Source: RPQJ01 sp963706755
Lineage (GTDB): Bacteria > Pseudomonadota > Gammaproteobacteria > Steroidobacterales > Steroidobacteraceae
Direction: 5' to 3'
DNA: 64,000 nt
Assembly (NCBI GenBank): GCA_963706755.1
Contig: CAVPNH010000007.1
Location: forward strand, 186,001-250,000
Part shown: in pieces, positions 35,802-44,777 of the stretch
Numbering within the stretch: position 1 is the first letter of the stretch
How the letters are laid out: every line of letters starts with the position of its first letter
Translations under genes and position numbers: made by a program
The notes under the pieces: model-generated
What the model was told of the DNA's origin: nothing
Seen by the model: the letters and a program-made list of their open reading frames with translations, nothing else
Databases searched by the model: none

Positions 35802-37007
35802 TTACCGGCCGCCCATGATTGCGACGTAATCCGTCGCCCAGCGGCTGTAGGGCACGCAGGTGCCCAGGCTGCAGGCGGCTTCCGGCGTGCGCCAGAAGTG
35901 GATCTTGTCGAAGTTGTCGAACCCGTTCGCGGCGCAGCCCGTGTCGGTGAGGAGCGCGTTGCCCTTGCATGCGGCGGGCACGGCCGGCACGGAGCCGAAC
36001 CAGGCCGCGACGTCGCCCTGCACCTTCGGGTTGAGCGACCACTCCATCCACTTGTACGCGCAGTTCGGGTGCTTGGCGTTCGCGGCGAGCATGGTCGTAT
36101 CAGCCCATCCAGTCGCGCCTTCCGCGGGCACCGTGCTCGCGATCGGCTGCTTGTTCGCCACCAGCGTGTTCACCTGGAACGGCCACGAACCCGAGGCGAC
36201 GATGCCCTCGTTCGTGAAGTCCTGCACCTGCACGTTCGCGTCGTGCCAGTAGCGCTGCACCAGCGGGTGCTGCTTGCGCAGCAGGTCCAGCGCCGCGGTG
36301 TACTGCTGCTCGTTCAGCTCGTACGGATCCTTGATGCCCAGCGCCGGATTCGTCGCCATGAGGTAGAGCGCGGCATCGGCGATGTAGATCGGGCCATCGT
36401 AGGCCTGCACGCGGCCCTTGTTGCTCTTGCCGTCCGACAACTTCTGCTCCTGGAACACCACTGCCCAGGAAGTCGGCGCCGTCTTGAACGCCTTCGTGTT
36501 GTACATGAGCACGTTCGGGCCCCACTGGTACGGCGTGCCGTAGTGCTTGCCGTCCACGAAGTGCCACGGCGCCTCCTTCAGGCGATCGTCCACGCTCGCA
36601 TAGGCCGCGACGCGGCCTACGTCGATCGGCTGCACGGTTCCGCCACGGATCAGGCGCAGCGACGCGTCGCCCGAGGCCGTGACCAGGTCGTAACCGCCCT
36701 GAGTCATGAGCGACACCATCTCGTCGGAGGTGCCGGCGTTCTTCACGTTGACCTTGCAGCCCGTCTCCGCCTCGAAGGGCGTGACCCAGTCGTAGGCCTT
36801 GTCGGTTGCGCCGCGTTCGATGTAGCCGGGCCAGGCGACGATGTCGACCTGCCCTTCGAGCGTGGTCGCCGGGGCGGCAGGCGCGGCCGCAGGTGCCTCG
36901 GCAACCTGTTCCTCCTTCTTCTTCGCGCAACCCGCGAGCACGAGTGCGAGTGCTGCGGCGACGGTGATCGCAAGACGCCTGTTCAGCGTCGTGGAATTGA
37001 ATGACAT
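35802..37007 (-). CDS. ydcS: Polyamine ABC transporter substrate-binding lipoprotein
   Basis: A 401-residue exported protein. The signal peptide ends in the lipobox VLAGC (C27), and a charged then Ala/Pro-rich tether follows. The type-2 periplasmic binding fold is of the PotD/YdcS class: VDIVAWPGYIERGATD near the start, YDLVTASGDASLRL, and HYGTPYQWGPNVLMYN in the middle. It is the first gene of the ydcSTUV-patD unit. The specific ligand (putrescine) is inferred from the operon. Confidence 0.9.
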   Translation of the reverse strand: MSFNSTTLNRRLAITVAAALALVLAGCAKKKEEQVAEAPAAAPAAPATTLEGQVDIVAWPGYIERGATDKAYDWVTPFEAETGCKVNVKNAGTSDEMVSLMTQGGYDLVTASGDASLRLIRGGTVQPIDVGRVAAYASVDDRLKEAPWHFVDGKHYGTPYQWGPNVLMYNTKAFKTAPTSWAVVFQEQKLSDGKSNKGRVQAYDGPIYIADAALYLMATNPALGIKDPYELNEQQYTAALDLLRKQHPLVQRYWHDANVQVQDFTNEGIVASGSWPFQVNTLVANKQPIASTVPAEGATGWADTTMLAANAKHPNCAYKWMEWSLNPKVQGDVAAWFGSVPAVPAACKGNALLTDTGCAANGFDNFDKIHFWRTPEAACSLGTCVPYSRWATDYVAIMGGR

Positions 37008-37112
37008 CTGGATTGCCTCCCCCGGCAGGTATGTGTGCAGACCGATTGTAGTCTCAAGCCGTGCGGAGTTTCAGCCCAGCCGGGGCGGGGTAGTTCGCGG
37101 CCCCGCGGGACC

Positions 37113-37707
37113 CTAGCCCCCGGCGGCGCCGGTCTTGGCGGGCCCTGGTCCGAGAACGAGTTCGAACTGGATGCGGACGTCATTGCCCACCCACTTCGTG
37201 TCCTGCCACTCGCCCTGGCCGACGCCGAAGTCGAGGCGGCGGATCGTGGTGCCGCCCGAGAGGACGGCACCGCGCCCGGCCGACGTCGGCTTGAACGCGA
37301 AAACCACGTTTACGTCGCGGCTGACCCCGCGGATGGTGAGCCTGCCCGCGGGCCTCGTACCGGCCGTCCGCCGTCGCGACGAAGCGGCTGGCCTCGTAGG
37401 TGGCCGCGGGCCAGCGGCTGGCCGCGAAGAAGTCGTCGCCGACCAGCGCCGCGTCGCGCGTCTCGTCCTGGGTATCGGCGGAAGCGGTCTCGATCGTGAC
37501 GCGGAAGCGGCTGCCCGCGAGGTCCCGCGGATCGAAGGCGATGTCTGCGTGGAAGCGGGCGAACCGGCCCTCGAATTCGCCGCCAGACTGCGTGGCGACG
37601 AAGGTGAGTCGGCTGTGTGCCGGGTCGGTGGTCCAGGCCGTTGCGGCGCGCGCGGGCGCGGCCATGGCCAGCACCACAACGAGCGTCGTGGCCGCGATCT
37701 GCCGCAT
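37113..37707 (-). CDS. YceI-like periplasmic lipid-binding protein, one indel
   Basis: The trace has a signal peptide (MRQIAATTLVVVLAMAAPARA) and then TTDPAHSRLTFVATQSGGEFEGRF, a YceI opening. It breaks near 37345 and continues as AGRLTIRGVSRDVNVVFAF and GEWQDTKWVGNDVRIQFEL to the stop. The 595 bases are one more than 198 codons, fitting one inserted base in the run around GCCCGCGGG. YceI proteins form a lipocalin-like barrel that holds polyisoprenoids. It starts 20 bases after cytochrome b561, the same pairing as E. coli yceJ-yceI. Confidence 0.8.
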
Positions 37708-37727
37708 GTGCCGGCCTCGGATCGCGT

Positions 37728-38297
37728 TCACGGCGTGCGCCGGCCCGCGAAGGGCAGCATCCTTCGCAACGAATCGTCCTTCATCCAGAAGTGGTGGTAG
37801 ATCGCCGCCGCAGCGTGCAGCAGGGCCAGGACCGCGAGTGCGACGAACATACCCTTGTGCAGGTCCTCGAGGACCTCGTGCAGGTCGTGGTTCGCGCCGA
37901 CCAACGCCGGGAACTGGATCCAGCCGAACAGGGTCACCGGATAGTTGGCGGCCGAGGACATGGCCCAGCCGGTGAGCGGCTGTGCCAGGACGAGCAGGTA
38001 GAGGAGCCCGTGGCCCGCCGCTGCCGCGATCTGCTGCCGCCTCGGCATGGGCACCGGCACCGGCGTGCCGCGATTGGCCAGCCGCCACCCGATCCGGACC
38101 AGGGCGAGGATCAGGACCAGCATGCCGATGGACTTGTGCCGCGAAAGCACCGAGAGTTTCTCGATGCCGTCCGGCAGCTCGTCGGCGGCCTCGGCGATGA
38201 CGTACTGTGCAATGATCAGGATGACGATCGTCCAGTGCAGGAGCTTCGCGATCGCCCCGTAGGAATCGGTCGTATTGCGGAACTGCATGATCATCAT
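37728..38297 (-). CDS. Cytochrome b561 family di-haem membrane protein
   Basis: A 189-residue protein of four helices. It has haem histidines at H21 (AKLLHWTIVILIIAQ), in RHKSIGMLVLILALVR, in HGLLYLLVLAQPLTGW and in HKGMFVALAVLALLHAAAAIYHHF. Such proteins carry electrons from quinol, sometimes to superoxide. It is upstream of and probably cotranscribed with the yceI gene, and divergent from a second YceI-like gene. Confidence 0.88.
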   Translation of the reverse strand: MMIMQFRNTTDSYGAIAKLLHWTIVILIIAQYVIAEAADELPDGIEKLSVLSRHKSIGMLVLILALVRIGWRLANRGTPVPVPMPRRQQIAAAAGHGLLYLLVLAQPLTGWAMSSAANYPVTLFGWIQFPALVGANHDLHEVLEDLHKGMFVALAVLALLHAAAAIYHHFWMKDDSLRRMLPFAGRRTP

Positions 38298-38396
38298 CCT
38301 CGACAGCCAAGTGACGCAGCCATGTTAACCCACGCACACCCGCCGGCCACTGACCCGCGGCCGCATCGGTTCTTCGTTCCACGGTCCGCGCGGGCA

Positions 38397-39122
38397 GTGC
38401 GACGGGGCCCGGCCAGGGCGATGGCGGCATTCGCCACGGCCTGCCTGCTTACGGGCTGCGTTCCGCGACCCGCCGAGACGCCAGCCGGGCCCCCGGAGCC
38501 GCAGCCGCAGGGGCCCGGAGCGGCCCACGCTCCGGCGATGCCCGCCGGCGCCCGGGCATTCGAGATCGATCCTGCGAGCAGCGTCGTCACGATCCTCGTG
38601 CACCGGGCCGGGCCGCTGGCGAAATTCGGGCACAACCACGTCGTGACCTCGGGCGAGGAAACAGGGTTCGCGTGGGAGGGCCGGGACCCCGCGGGCTCCG
38701 GGTTCGAGATTCGCGTGCCCGTGGCGTCGCTGGTCGTGGACGCTCCGGCGGCGCGGGCTGCTGCCGGAGCGGATTTCCCGGGCGAGGTCCCGGAGTCCGC
38801 GCGTGAGGGCACCTACCGGAACATGACGCGGCCGGAGGTCCTCGGCGCCGCGGAGTTCCCGGAAGTGATCGTGCGTTGCGAAGCCCTCGCCGGGACCTGG
38901 GAGCAGCCGGTCGCGGTCACCGATCTCACGATCCGCGGGGCGACGCGTCGCGTCGAAATACCCATCGAGCTCGAGCGTACGGCCGACCGGCTCGCGGCCC
39001 GTGGCTCGTTTCTCGTCCGCCAGACGGAGTTCGGCATCACGCCCTTCAGTGCTGCGGGCGGTGCGATCCAGGTGGGTGACGAACTGGCGCTCAGCTTCGA
39101 GATCGTGGCAGTCGCGCGCTGA
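38397..39122 (+). CDS. YceI-like domain lipoprotein
   Basis: The protein has a YceI-like beta-barrel domain: FEIDPASSVVTILVHRAGPLAKFGHNHVV near the start, YRNMTRPEVL, then VTDLTIRGATRRVEIPIEL and RQTEFGITPFSAAGGAIQVGDEL. A lipobox (CLLTGC) precedes it. The GTG at 38397 gives MRRGPARAMAAFATACLLTGC-type leader with basic residues and is my choice (241 residues). ATG 38322 and ATG 38421 are alternatives; none has a strong ribosome site. It is divergent from the b561-yceI pair, so two YceI proteins flank one cytochrome. Confidence 0.72.
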   Translation: MRRGPARAMAAFATACLLTGCVPRPAETPAGPPEPQPQGPGAAHAPAMPAGARAFEIDPASSVVTILVHRAGPLAKFGHNHVVTSGEETGFAWEGRDPAGSGFEIRVPVASLVVDAPAARAAAGADFPGEVPESAREGTYRNMTRPEVLGAAEFPEVIVRCEALAGTWEQPVAVTDLTIRGATRRVEIPIELERTADRLAARGSFLVRQTEFGITPFSAAGGAIQVGDELALSFEIVAVAR

Positions 39123-39212
39123 AGTCGGCCCATTCCGGACGGAGTCTCGACCAGTCGCGGCTGAAACGGTCCGTGCCCGGCCGGTGCCGGTGGAGGCGGG
39201 GCCTGTTCTCGC

Positions 39213-39929
39213 CTAGTCGTTGGCCGTCGTGAGCAGCAGCCAGGTCCCCTCGGGCGCCTCGAGCAGCGCGTTCTCCCGCGCGTCCATGCCGCGCGGCAGC
39301 CGGTCGGGCATCGGGTGGCCTCGCTCCCGCAGCATCGCGATGCGCTCGGGCATCTGCGGGTCCGAGAAGGTGAGCGCCGGCTGGCGCAGATCGGTGTCGT
39401 ACAGGCCGACGTTCAGGTCGCGGTGCGAGGCGACCACCCGGGTGAAAGGCACGCTGACGGGATCGAAGGCGACGAAGCCGAGCGAGTCCCAGAACGCCGC
39501 CGCGCGAGCGAGATCGGTGACCGGAATCGCGAATTCCTCGAAGTAGCCGAGCAGCGACGGCCGCAGTTCTCCGGGCGGCGGCGGCGAGAAGGTGCGGGCC
39601 TCGACGAGCGTGATCGCCTGGCCGGAGGGGTCGCGGAAGCCGAGCTCGTGGAATGCGTTCTCGTCCAGCCTCGCGAAGTCGAACTCGATGCCTAGCGCCT
39701 CGAGCGATGCGGCGTGCAGCGCGAGATCGGCGTGCACCCAGGTCAGGGTTGGCGCCTCGACCTCACCGGCGTGCAGCCCGAGGCGCAGCCTGCCGTCGGT
39801 GACCACTGCGTAGGGATGCGGGCGCGTGTCGCCGACGCGGGCCTGTGCGAAGCCAAGGGACTCGTAGAACGCGAGCGACTCTAGGATGTCCTGCGTGCCG
39901 ACACTGATTTCGAGAAAGCGGCCGAGCAT
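39213..39929 (-). CDS. VOC (glyoxalase/bleomycin-resistance) family protein, two domains
   Basis: A 238-residue protein with two VOC modules: LGRFLEISVGTQDILESLAFYESLGF (from residue 2) and YFEEFAIPVTDLARAAAFWDSLGF (from about 130). Each module is a beta-alpha-beta-beta-beta repeat used for metal-dependent isomerases, dioxygenases or drug binding. ATG 39929 is four bases from the hemH stop, so they are probably cotranscribed. The substrate is unknown. Confidence 0.8.
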   Translation of the reverse strand: MLGRFLEISVGTQDILESLAFYESLGFAQARVGDTRPHPYAVVTDGRLRLGLHAGEVEAPTLTWVHADLALHAASLEALGIEFDFARLDENAFHELGFRDPSGQAITLVEARTFSPPPPGELRPSLLGYFEEFAIPVTDLARAAAFWDSLGFVAFDPVSVPFTRVVASHRDLNVGLYDTDLRQPALTFSDPQMPERIAMLRERGHPMPDRLPRGMDARENALLEAPEGTWLLLTTAND

Positions 39930-39933
39930 GCGC

Positions 39934-41031
39934 TCAGGTCCGCGCGCCGAGCGCGAGCGCGCGGCGGCGCGATTCCTCGAGCGCCGCAGCGTCATCGCGC
40001 CCCGAGAATTCCGGCCAGCCCTGCGCGTGGTTCGCGACCACGCGCTCGTACAGGTCGACCTGCGCCTCGCTCGAGTTGAGGCAGGGCACGTAATCGAAGG
40101 CCTCGCCGCCGTGCGACAGGAACATGTCGCGGTTCTGCATGCAGATCTCCTCGAGCGTCTCGAGGCAGTCGGTCGCGAACCCCGGGCAGACCACCGTCAC
40201 CTGCTTCGGGCCCGTGTGCGAGTAGTCGTGCAGCAGCACGTCGACGTAGGGCTTCATCCACTCCTCGCGGCCGAAGCGTGACTGGAAGCCCAGCGACCAG
40301 GCACCGTCCGCGAGCCCGAGCCTGGCCGCGACGCGGCGCGCCGTCGCCTGGCAGAAGCAGTGATACGGGTCGCCCGCCGTGAAATAGCGTTTCGGAATGG
40401 AGTGGAAGGAGAACAGCAGGTGCTTGCGGCCGTGCGTCTGCCAGTGCGTCGCTATGCTGGCCGCAATCGCCTCGATGTACGCGTCCTCTTCCCAGTACTG
40501 GTTCACGATGCGCAGCTCCGGGATCCATCGCCAGCGCGAGAGTTCGGCGGTCACGCGCTCGAAGATCGCGGCCGTCGTCGTGGCCGAGTACTGCGGGTAC
40601 ATTGGGAGCACGAGCAGGCGCTGCACGCCCGCACCGCGCAGGCGCTCCAGTGCGCCGCGGATCGAAGGGTTGCCGTAGGTCATCGCGAGCTCGACCCGCA
40701 CGCGGTCGCCGTGGCCGGCGCGCAGGCGCGCATCGAGCGCCTCGGCGAGCCTGCGTGACTCGACCATGAGCGGCGAGCCTTCGGGCGTCCAGATCTTCGC
40801 GTAGGCGTGCGCACTGCGCCGCGGGCGCACTCGAAGGATGACCCCGTGCAATACCAGCCACCACAGGGCGCGAGGCATCTCGATGACGCGAGGATCCCAC
40901 AGGAACTCGGCGAGGTACCTTCGCACAGCCGCTGGAGTTGGATGGTCCGGCGTGCCGAGGTTGACGAGCAGGACCCCGACCTTCGACGGGCGGCCGTGAG
41001 CATATTCCGGGGTGCCGATATATCCCGCCAT
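39934..41031 (-). CDS. hemH: Ferrochelatase
   Basis: The 365-residue enzyme inserts iron into protoporphyrin IX, the last step of haem synthesis. Motifs are KVGVLLVNLGTPDHPTP at the start, YPQYSATTTAAIFE, LLFSFHSIPKRYF with the active-site histidine, and LGFQSRFGREEWMKP. ATG 41031 is chosen because the homology begins about 15 residues later. Haem supply fits the nearby cbb3 oxidase genes and haem-based sensor, though they are not in one operon. Confidence 0.94.
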   Translation of the reverse strand: MAGYIGTPEYAHGRPSKVGVLLVNLGTPDHPTPAAVRRYLAEFLWDPRVIEMPRALWWLVLHGVILRVRPRRSAHAYAKIWTPEGSPLMVESRRLAEALDARLRAGHGDRVRVELAMTYGNPSIRGALERLRGAGVQRLLVLPMYPQYSATTTAAIFERVTAELSRWRWIPELRIVNQYWEEDAYIEAIAASIATHWQTHGRKHLLFSFHSIPKRYFTAGDPYHCFCQATARRVAARLGLADGAWSLGFQSRFGREEWMKPYVDVLLHDYSHTGPKQVTVVCPGFATDCLETLEEICMQNRDMFLSHGGEAFDYVPCLNSSEAQVDLYERVVANHAQGWPEFSGRDDAAALEESRRRALALGART

Positions 41032-41172
41032 CGCGTGCTGACTGTCCTTGAGTAGTGCGCGGGCACGATACCGCAGTTGTCGCGGCGTCACAAAAGTCGA
41101 GTCGATGCCCGGCGGCATCGGGACGGGGGAGCCGTCAGGCTGATCCGGCCATCCAGGCCGAGGCGCTGCGCA

Positions 41173-42402
41173 TCAGGTGCCAGTGGGCGGCGAGCCTGCG
41201 GAAACTCGCCGCGGCCTGCCAGGCTCCACGCGCGGAAACACACGCAGCATCGCGAGGCCGCAGGCGCACGCCGCCGCGCAGAAGATGAGCGACGGCAGCG
41301 GCGTGTCCGTCGGGAAGTGCCCCATCCACTGCACGCAGGCGGCGCCGATTATCTGCTGCAGGAAGCCGATCAGGCTCGAGGCCACGCCCGCGTGTTGCGG
41401 TGCAAGGCCCACGGCCGTCGCGGTGACGTTCGGCAGCGCGAGCCCCTGCCCGTAGGCCAGCACGCCGATCGGCGCGAAGATCCACAGCGGATGCGTGAGG
41501 CCCAGGGCCGCGAACCCGAGTGCCGTGGACGAACTGACGAGGGCCACCACGACGCCCGTGACGACCATCCAGTGCGGGTCGTGATGCGCCATGAGGCGTC
41601 GCACCGACCAGTTGCCGAGGAAATATCCGACGGCGATGAAGAGGTAATAGAAGCCGAACTCCGTGCCGGGGCGGCCGAGGGCCGACACCAGCACGTAGGG
41701 CGCGAGGGAGATGAACACCTGGAACGTCGCGTACACGACGGCGCCCTGCAGCACGCAGCCGACGAAGAGCGGATTGCGCAGGAGCGACCGGGCGGCCGCA
41801 GTCATTTCCCGCGCCCGCGGCGGGTGCACGCTGGCGCGACGCGTCTCCGGAAGCCTGAGCCAGGCGATCGTGCCCACGGTGACGGTGGCGAGCATCAGCG
41901 TGGCAAAGATGGCCCGCCAGCCGAGTCCTGCCGCCACGAAGCCGCCTAGCACGGGCGCCAGCGAATTGCCGAGCACTGCGACCATCGTCAGCGACGCCAG
42001 CACCTTCACCATGCGCTCGGCGGGGTACAGATCCGAGACAATGGCGCGCGCCGTGACGAGCCCGGTCGCCGTCCCGAAGGCCTGCAGCGCGCGCCCGGCG
42101 ATCAGCCAGTGCAGGCTCTGGGCGGTCAGGCACGCGGCCGAGCCGCAGATCATGATCGAGAGGCCGCAGAGCACCGCCGTGCGCCGACCGTAGCGGTCCG
42201 AGAACGGCCCCCAGGCCAGGATGCCGAATGCGAAGGAGACCAGCGAGACCGAGAAGGTCGCCTGCACTGCGGCGACGCTCGCATCGAAGTACTCGCGGAC
42301 CTCGGGCAGCGCGGGCAGGTAGAGGTTGGTCGCGATCGGCCCGAGCGCCGTGACCGACGCGAGCAGCAGCAGGAGCCCCCGGTCCGACAGCGGGCGCGTC
42401 AA
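41173..42402 (-). CDS. Bcr/CflA-type multidrug MFS transporter
   Basis: A 409-residue, twelve-helix drug/H+ antiporter. It opens with SVTALGPIATNLYLPALPEV and has motif A as WGPFSDRYGRRTAVL, then GRALQAFGTATGLVTARAIVSDLYP, the DHA1 Bcr signature. The likely start is TTG at 42402, overlapping the gabD stop as TTGA with GAGGG directly before it. The short distance to gabD suggests coupled translation; why an exporter follows a succinate-semialdehyde dehydrogenase is unclear. Confidence 0.85.
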   Translation of the reverse strand: MTRPLSDRGLLLLLASVTALGPIATNLYLPALPEVREYFDASVAAVQATFSVSLVSFAFGILAWGPFSDRYGRRTAVLCGLSIMICGSAACLTAQSLHWLIAGRALQAFGTATGLVTARAIVSDLYPAERMVKVLASLTMVAVLGNSLAPVLGGFVAAGLGWRAIFATLMLATVTVGTIAWLRLPETRRASVHPPRAREMTAAARSLLRNPLFVGCVLQGAVVYATFQVFISLAPYVLVSALGRPGTEFGFYYLFIAVGYFLGNWSVRRLMAHHDPHWMVVTGVVVALVSSSTALGFAALGLTHPLWIFAPIGVLAYGQGLALPNVTATAVGLAPQHAGVASSLIGFLQQIIGAACVQWMGHFPTDTPLPSLIFCAAACACGLAMLRVFPRVEPGRPRRVSAGSPPTGT

Positions 42403-43862
42403 CCCTCGATGCCGCCGATGCAGAAGTACTTGAGCTCGGTGTAGTCGAGGATCCCGTACTTGGATCCTTCGCGTCCCGTGCCCGACTCCTTCACGCCGCC
42501 GAAGGGCGCGACCTCGGTCGAGATGAGTCCGGTGTTGAGACCGACGATGCCGTACTCGAGGCCCTCGGCGACGCGCCAGGCGCGCGCGAGGTCGCGGGTG
42601 TAGAAGTAGGACGCGAGCCCGAACTCCGTGTCGTTGGCCATGCGGATCGCCTGCTTCTCGTCCTTGAACGAGAAGATCGGCGCGACGGGGCCGAAGGTCT
42701 CCTCGCGCGCGACCATCATGGCGGGCGTGACGTGCGTGATGATCGTGGGCTCGAAGTAGGTGCCGCCGAGCGCGTGACGCTTTCCGCCCAGCGCGAGCTT
42801 GCCGCCCTTCGCGAGCGCGTCCGCGATGTGCTCCTCGACCTTGGCGACCGCCTTCTGGTCGATCAGCGGCCCCTGTTCGGTGGCGCCCTTGAGGCCGTCG
42901 CCGACGCGGAGTTTCTTCACCGCCTCCACCAGCTTCGCGACGAACGCGTCGTACACGCCTTCCTGCACCAGCAGTCGGTTCGCGCACACGCAGGTCTGGC
43001 CCGTGTTGCGGTACTTGCTCGCGATCGCGCCCTGCACCGCGGCGTCGAGATCGGCGTCGTCGAACACGATGAACGGCGCATTGCCGCCGAGCTCGAGCGA
43101 CACTTTCTTGAGCGTGCCGGCGCACTGCGCCATGAGCTTCTTGCCGATCTCCGTGGAGCCGGTGAACGTGAGCTTGCGCACGATCGGGTTCGAGGTCATC
43201 TCGCCGCCGATGGCGCCGGCCGACCCGGTCACGACACTGAACACGCCCTTCGGGATGCCTGCGCGGTGCGCGAGCTCGGCCATGGCGAGCGCGGAGTAAG
43301 GCGTCAGCATCGCGGGCTTGCAGACGAAAGTGCAGCCGGCCGCGAGCGCGGGGCCGGCCTTGCGCGTGATCATCGCGGCCGGGAAGTTCCAAGGCGTGAT
43401 CGCCGCGACCACGCCGATCGGCTGGCGCAGCACGACGATGCGCTTGTCGGCCTGGTGGCCGGGGATCACGTCGCCGTAGACGCGCTTTGCTTCCTCTGCG
43501 AACCACTCGATGAAGGACGCGGCATAGGTGACCTCGCCGCGCGCCTCGGCGAGCGGCTTGCCCTGCTCGGCGGTCATGAGCATCGCGAGGTCGTCGGCAT
43601 TCGCGAGCATCAGGTCGTTCCAGCGGCGCAGGATCGTCGCGCGTTCCTTGGCGGTCTTGGCCGCCCAGGCCGGGAACGCCGCGGCCGCCGCCTCGATCGC
43701 GCGGCGCGTCTCGGCGACGCCGAGGCTCGGCACCGTGCCGATCGCCTCGCCCGTGGCCGGGTTCGTGACGGCGACCGTGCCGCCGGCGTCGGCGTCGATC
43801 CACTCGCCGTCGACGTAGCACTGCTGGCGGAGGAGGGTGGGATCCTTGAGCGTGAATGACAT
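42399..43862 (-). CDS. gabD: NAD(P)-dependent succinate-semialdehyde dehydrogenase
   Basis: A 487-residue aldehyde dehydrogenase. TPWNFPAAMITRKAGPALAAGCTFVCKPA and FTGSTEIGKKLMAQ form the cofactor site, LELGGNAPFIVFDDADLD has the catalytic glutamate, and NTGQTCVCANR the nucleophilic cysteine followed by the second, redox-type cysteine of GabD. It would convert succinate semialdehyde from GABA to succinate and so completes the putrescine route begun by patD; no GABA transaminase gene is in the window. The start ATG 43862 begins MSFTLKDPTLLRQQ. Confidence 0.9.
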   Translation of the reverse strand: MSFTLKDPTLLRQQCYVDGEWIDADAGGTVAVTNPATGEAIGTVPSLGVAETRRAIEAAAAAFPAWAAKTAKERATILRRWNDLMLANADDLAMLMTAEQGKPLAEARGEVTYAASFIEWFAEEAKRVYGDVIPGHQADKRIVVLRQPIGVVAAITPWNFPAAMITRKAGPALAAGCTFVCKPAMLTPYSALAMAELAHRAGIPKGVFSVVTGSAGAIGGEMTSNPIVRKLTFTGSTEIGKKLMAQCAGTLKKVSLELGGNAPFIVFDDADLDAAVQGAIASKYRNTGQTCVCANRLLVQEGVYDAFVAKLVEAVKKLRVGDGLKGATEQGPLIDQKAVAKVEEHIADALAKGGKLALGGKRHALGGTYFEPTIITHVTPAMMVAREETFGPVAPIFSFKDEKQAIRMANDTEFGLASYFYTRDLARAWRVAEGLEYGIVGLNTGLISTEVAPFGGVKESGTGREGSKYGILDYTELKYFCIGGIEG

Positions 43863-43911
43863 GGCTGGAATTCCTGAAAGTTCTGGCGCGTGGACAAGGA
43901 TATCAGGGCGG

Positions 43912-43962
43912 AAAATGGGGACTGTCCCCATTTTTCGTCCCGAAAATTGGGGACTGTCCCCC
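43912..43962. repeat. Tandem pair of GGGGACTGTCCCC palindromes
   Basis: AAAATGGGGAC-T-GTCCCCATTTT (43912-43934) is a perfect 11-bp palindrome around one T. A second, less perfect copy follows at 43943-43962 with the core GGGGACTGTCCCC. The element lies between the gabD start and the stop of the first DUF2845 gene, whose TAG (43966-43968) directly borders it. Confidence 0.85.
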
Positions 43963-43965
43963 TTC

Positions 43966-44301
43966 CTACTTTTCTCCTTTCTCCGTAAGCGTGACGATCG
44001 AGTCCACGATCCCGGCGATGAAGCGCACTCGCTGCAGGAGCTTGTTGCGGCCGAAGTCGTAGGTCCAGACATCCGCCGGCACGTCCTCCGTGCCCGGGAA
44101 GGAGTAGTACTGGCCGCCGAGCTCGTACTGCGGCGCGCGCTGGATCCAGGTGCGCTCCTGCTTCGCGGGCTCGCCGCAGACGTCGAGCACCTTCTCCATC
44201 GTGTCGCCGTCCTTGACGATGCGGCTGCCGCAACGCATGGAGTCCGCGAGCGTCCGGCAGGGCAGCAGGAGCAATCGCGACGCACGCCAGGACGGCAACA
44301 C
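43966..44301 (-). CDS. DUF2845 exported protein, N-terminus probably frameshifted
   Basis: A 111-residue frame whose body is the DUF2845 pattern: ADSMRCGSRIVKDGDTMEKVLDVCGEPAKQ, then VWTYDFGRNKLLQRVRFIAGIV. As given, it starts at a GTG and lacks a good signal peptide. In the neighbouring frame a typical one is present just upstream (STRVAVLACVAIAPAALP), so one base near 44255 is probably wrong and the true start lies further right. It is a tandem paralogue of the next gene; function unknown. Confidence 0.65.
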   Translation of the reverse strand: MLPSWRASRLLLLPCRTLADSMRCGSRIVKDGDTMEKVLDVCGEPAKQERTWIQRAPQYELGGQYYSFPGTEDVPADVWTYDFGRNKLLQRVRFIAGIVDSIVTLTEKGEK

Positions 44302-44369
44302 GGGTCGACGGAATGGGAACCGACGAGGGCCGCCGTTCCCGCGGCGCCGAATCGGCGCCGAGTCGAGCC

Positions 44370-44777
44370 TCAGTACCCATAGCCGTTCGTCCGGATTTCT
44401 TCGAGCTCGTCGCCCACGAAGCGAAGCTTCCGCAGCAGCTTGTTGGGCCCCAGGTTGTAGGTCCAGATTTCGACGGGAAGCGCGGTCCAGCCTGACCAGG
44501 CGTAGGCGTAGTCAAACGGACCATTGCGGTAATTCGGGAGGTAGCCCGGCCCGCCCACGTATCCGGCGAGGCTGATGCTGGTGGGTTCGCCACACAGCGT
44601 GCGTACCTTGTCCTTGCCGTCCCCCTCGCCGACGAGCCGCGTGCCGCAGCGCATCGTGTCGTCGGAAGGTGCGGCCGGCATCGGGGCGAAGAGCATCGCG
44701 GAGGCCGCCAGCACTGTAGCGATGCCGGGCAGCAGACTGAAAATCCGCAGCGGTCGAGGCGACGACCCCATGGGCAA
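44370..44777 (-). CDS. DUF2845 exported protein (second copy)
   Basis: A 135-residue protein with signal peptide (LRIFSLLPGIATVLAASAMLFAPMPAA) and the same body as its neighbour: DTMRCGTRLVGEGDGKDKVRTLCGEPTSI, then EIWTYNLGPNKLLRKLRFVGDELEEI. The cysteine pair RCG...CGEP is conserved in both and may form a disulfide. The two genes are about 70 bases apart and look like a duplication. Confidence 0.72.
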   Translation of the reverse strand: MPMGSSPRPLRIFSLLPGIATVLAASAMLFAPMPAAPSDDTMRCGTRLVGEGDGKDKVRTLCGEPTSISLAGYVGGPGYLPNYRNGPFDYAYAWSGWTALPVEIWTYNLGPNKLLRKLRFVGDELEEIRTNGYGY

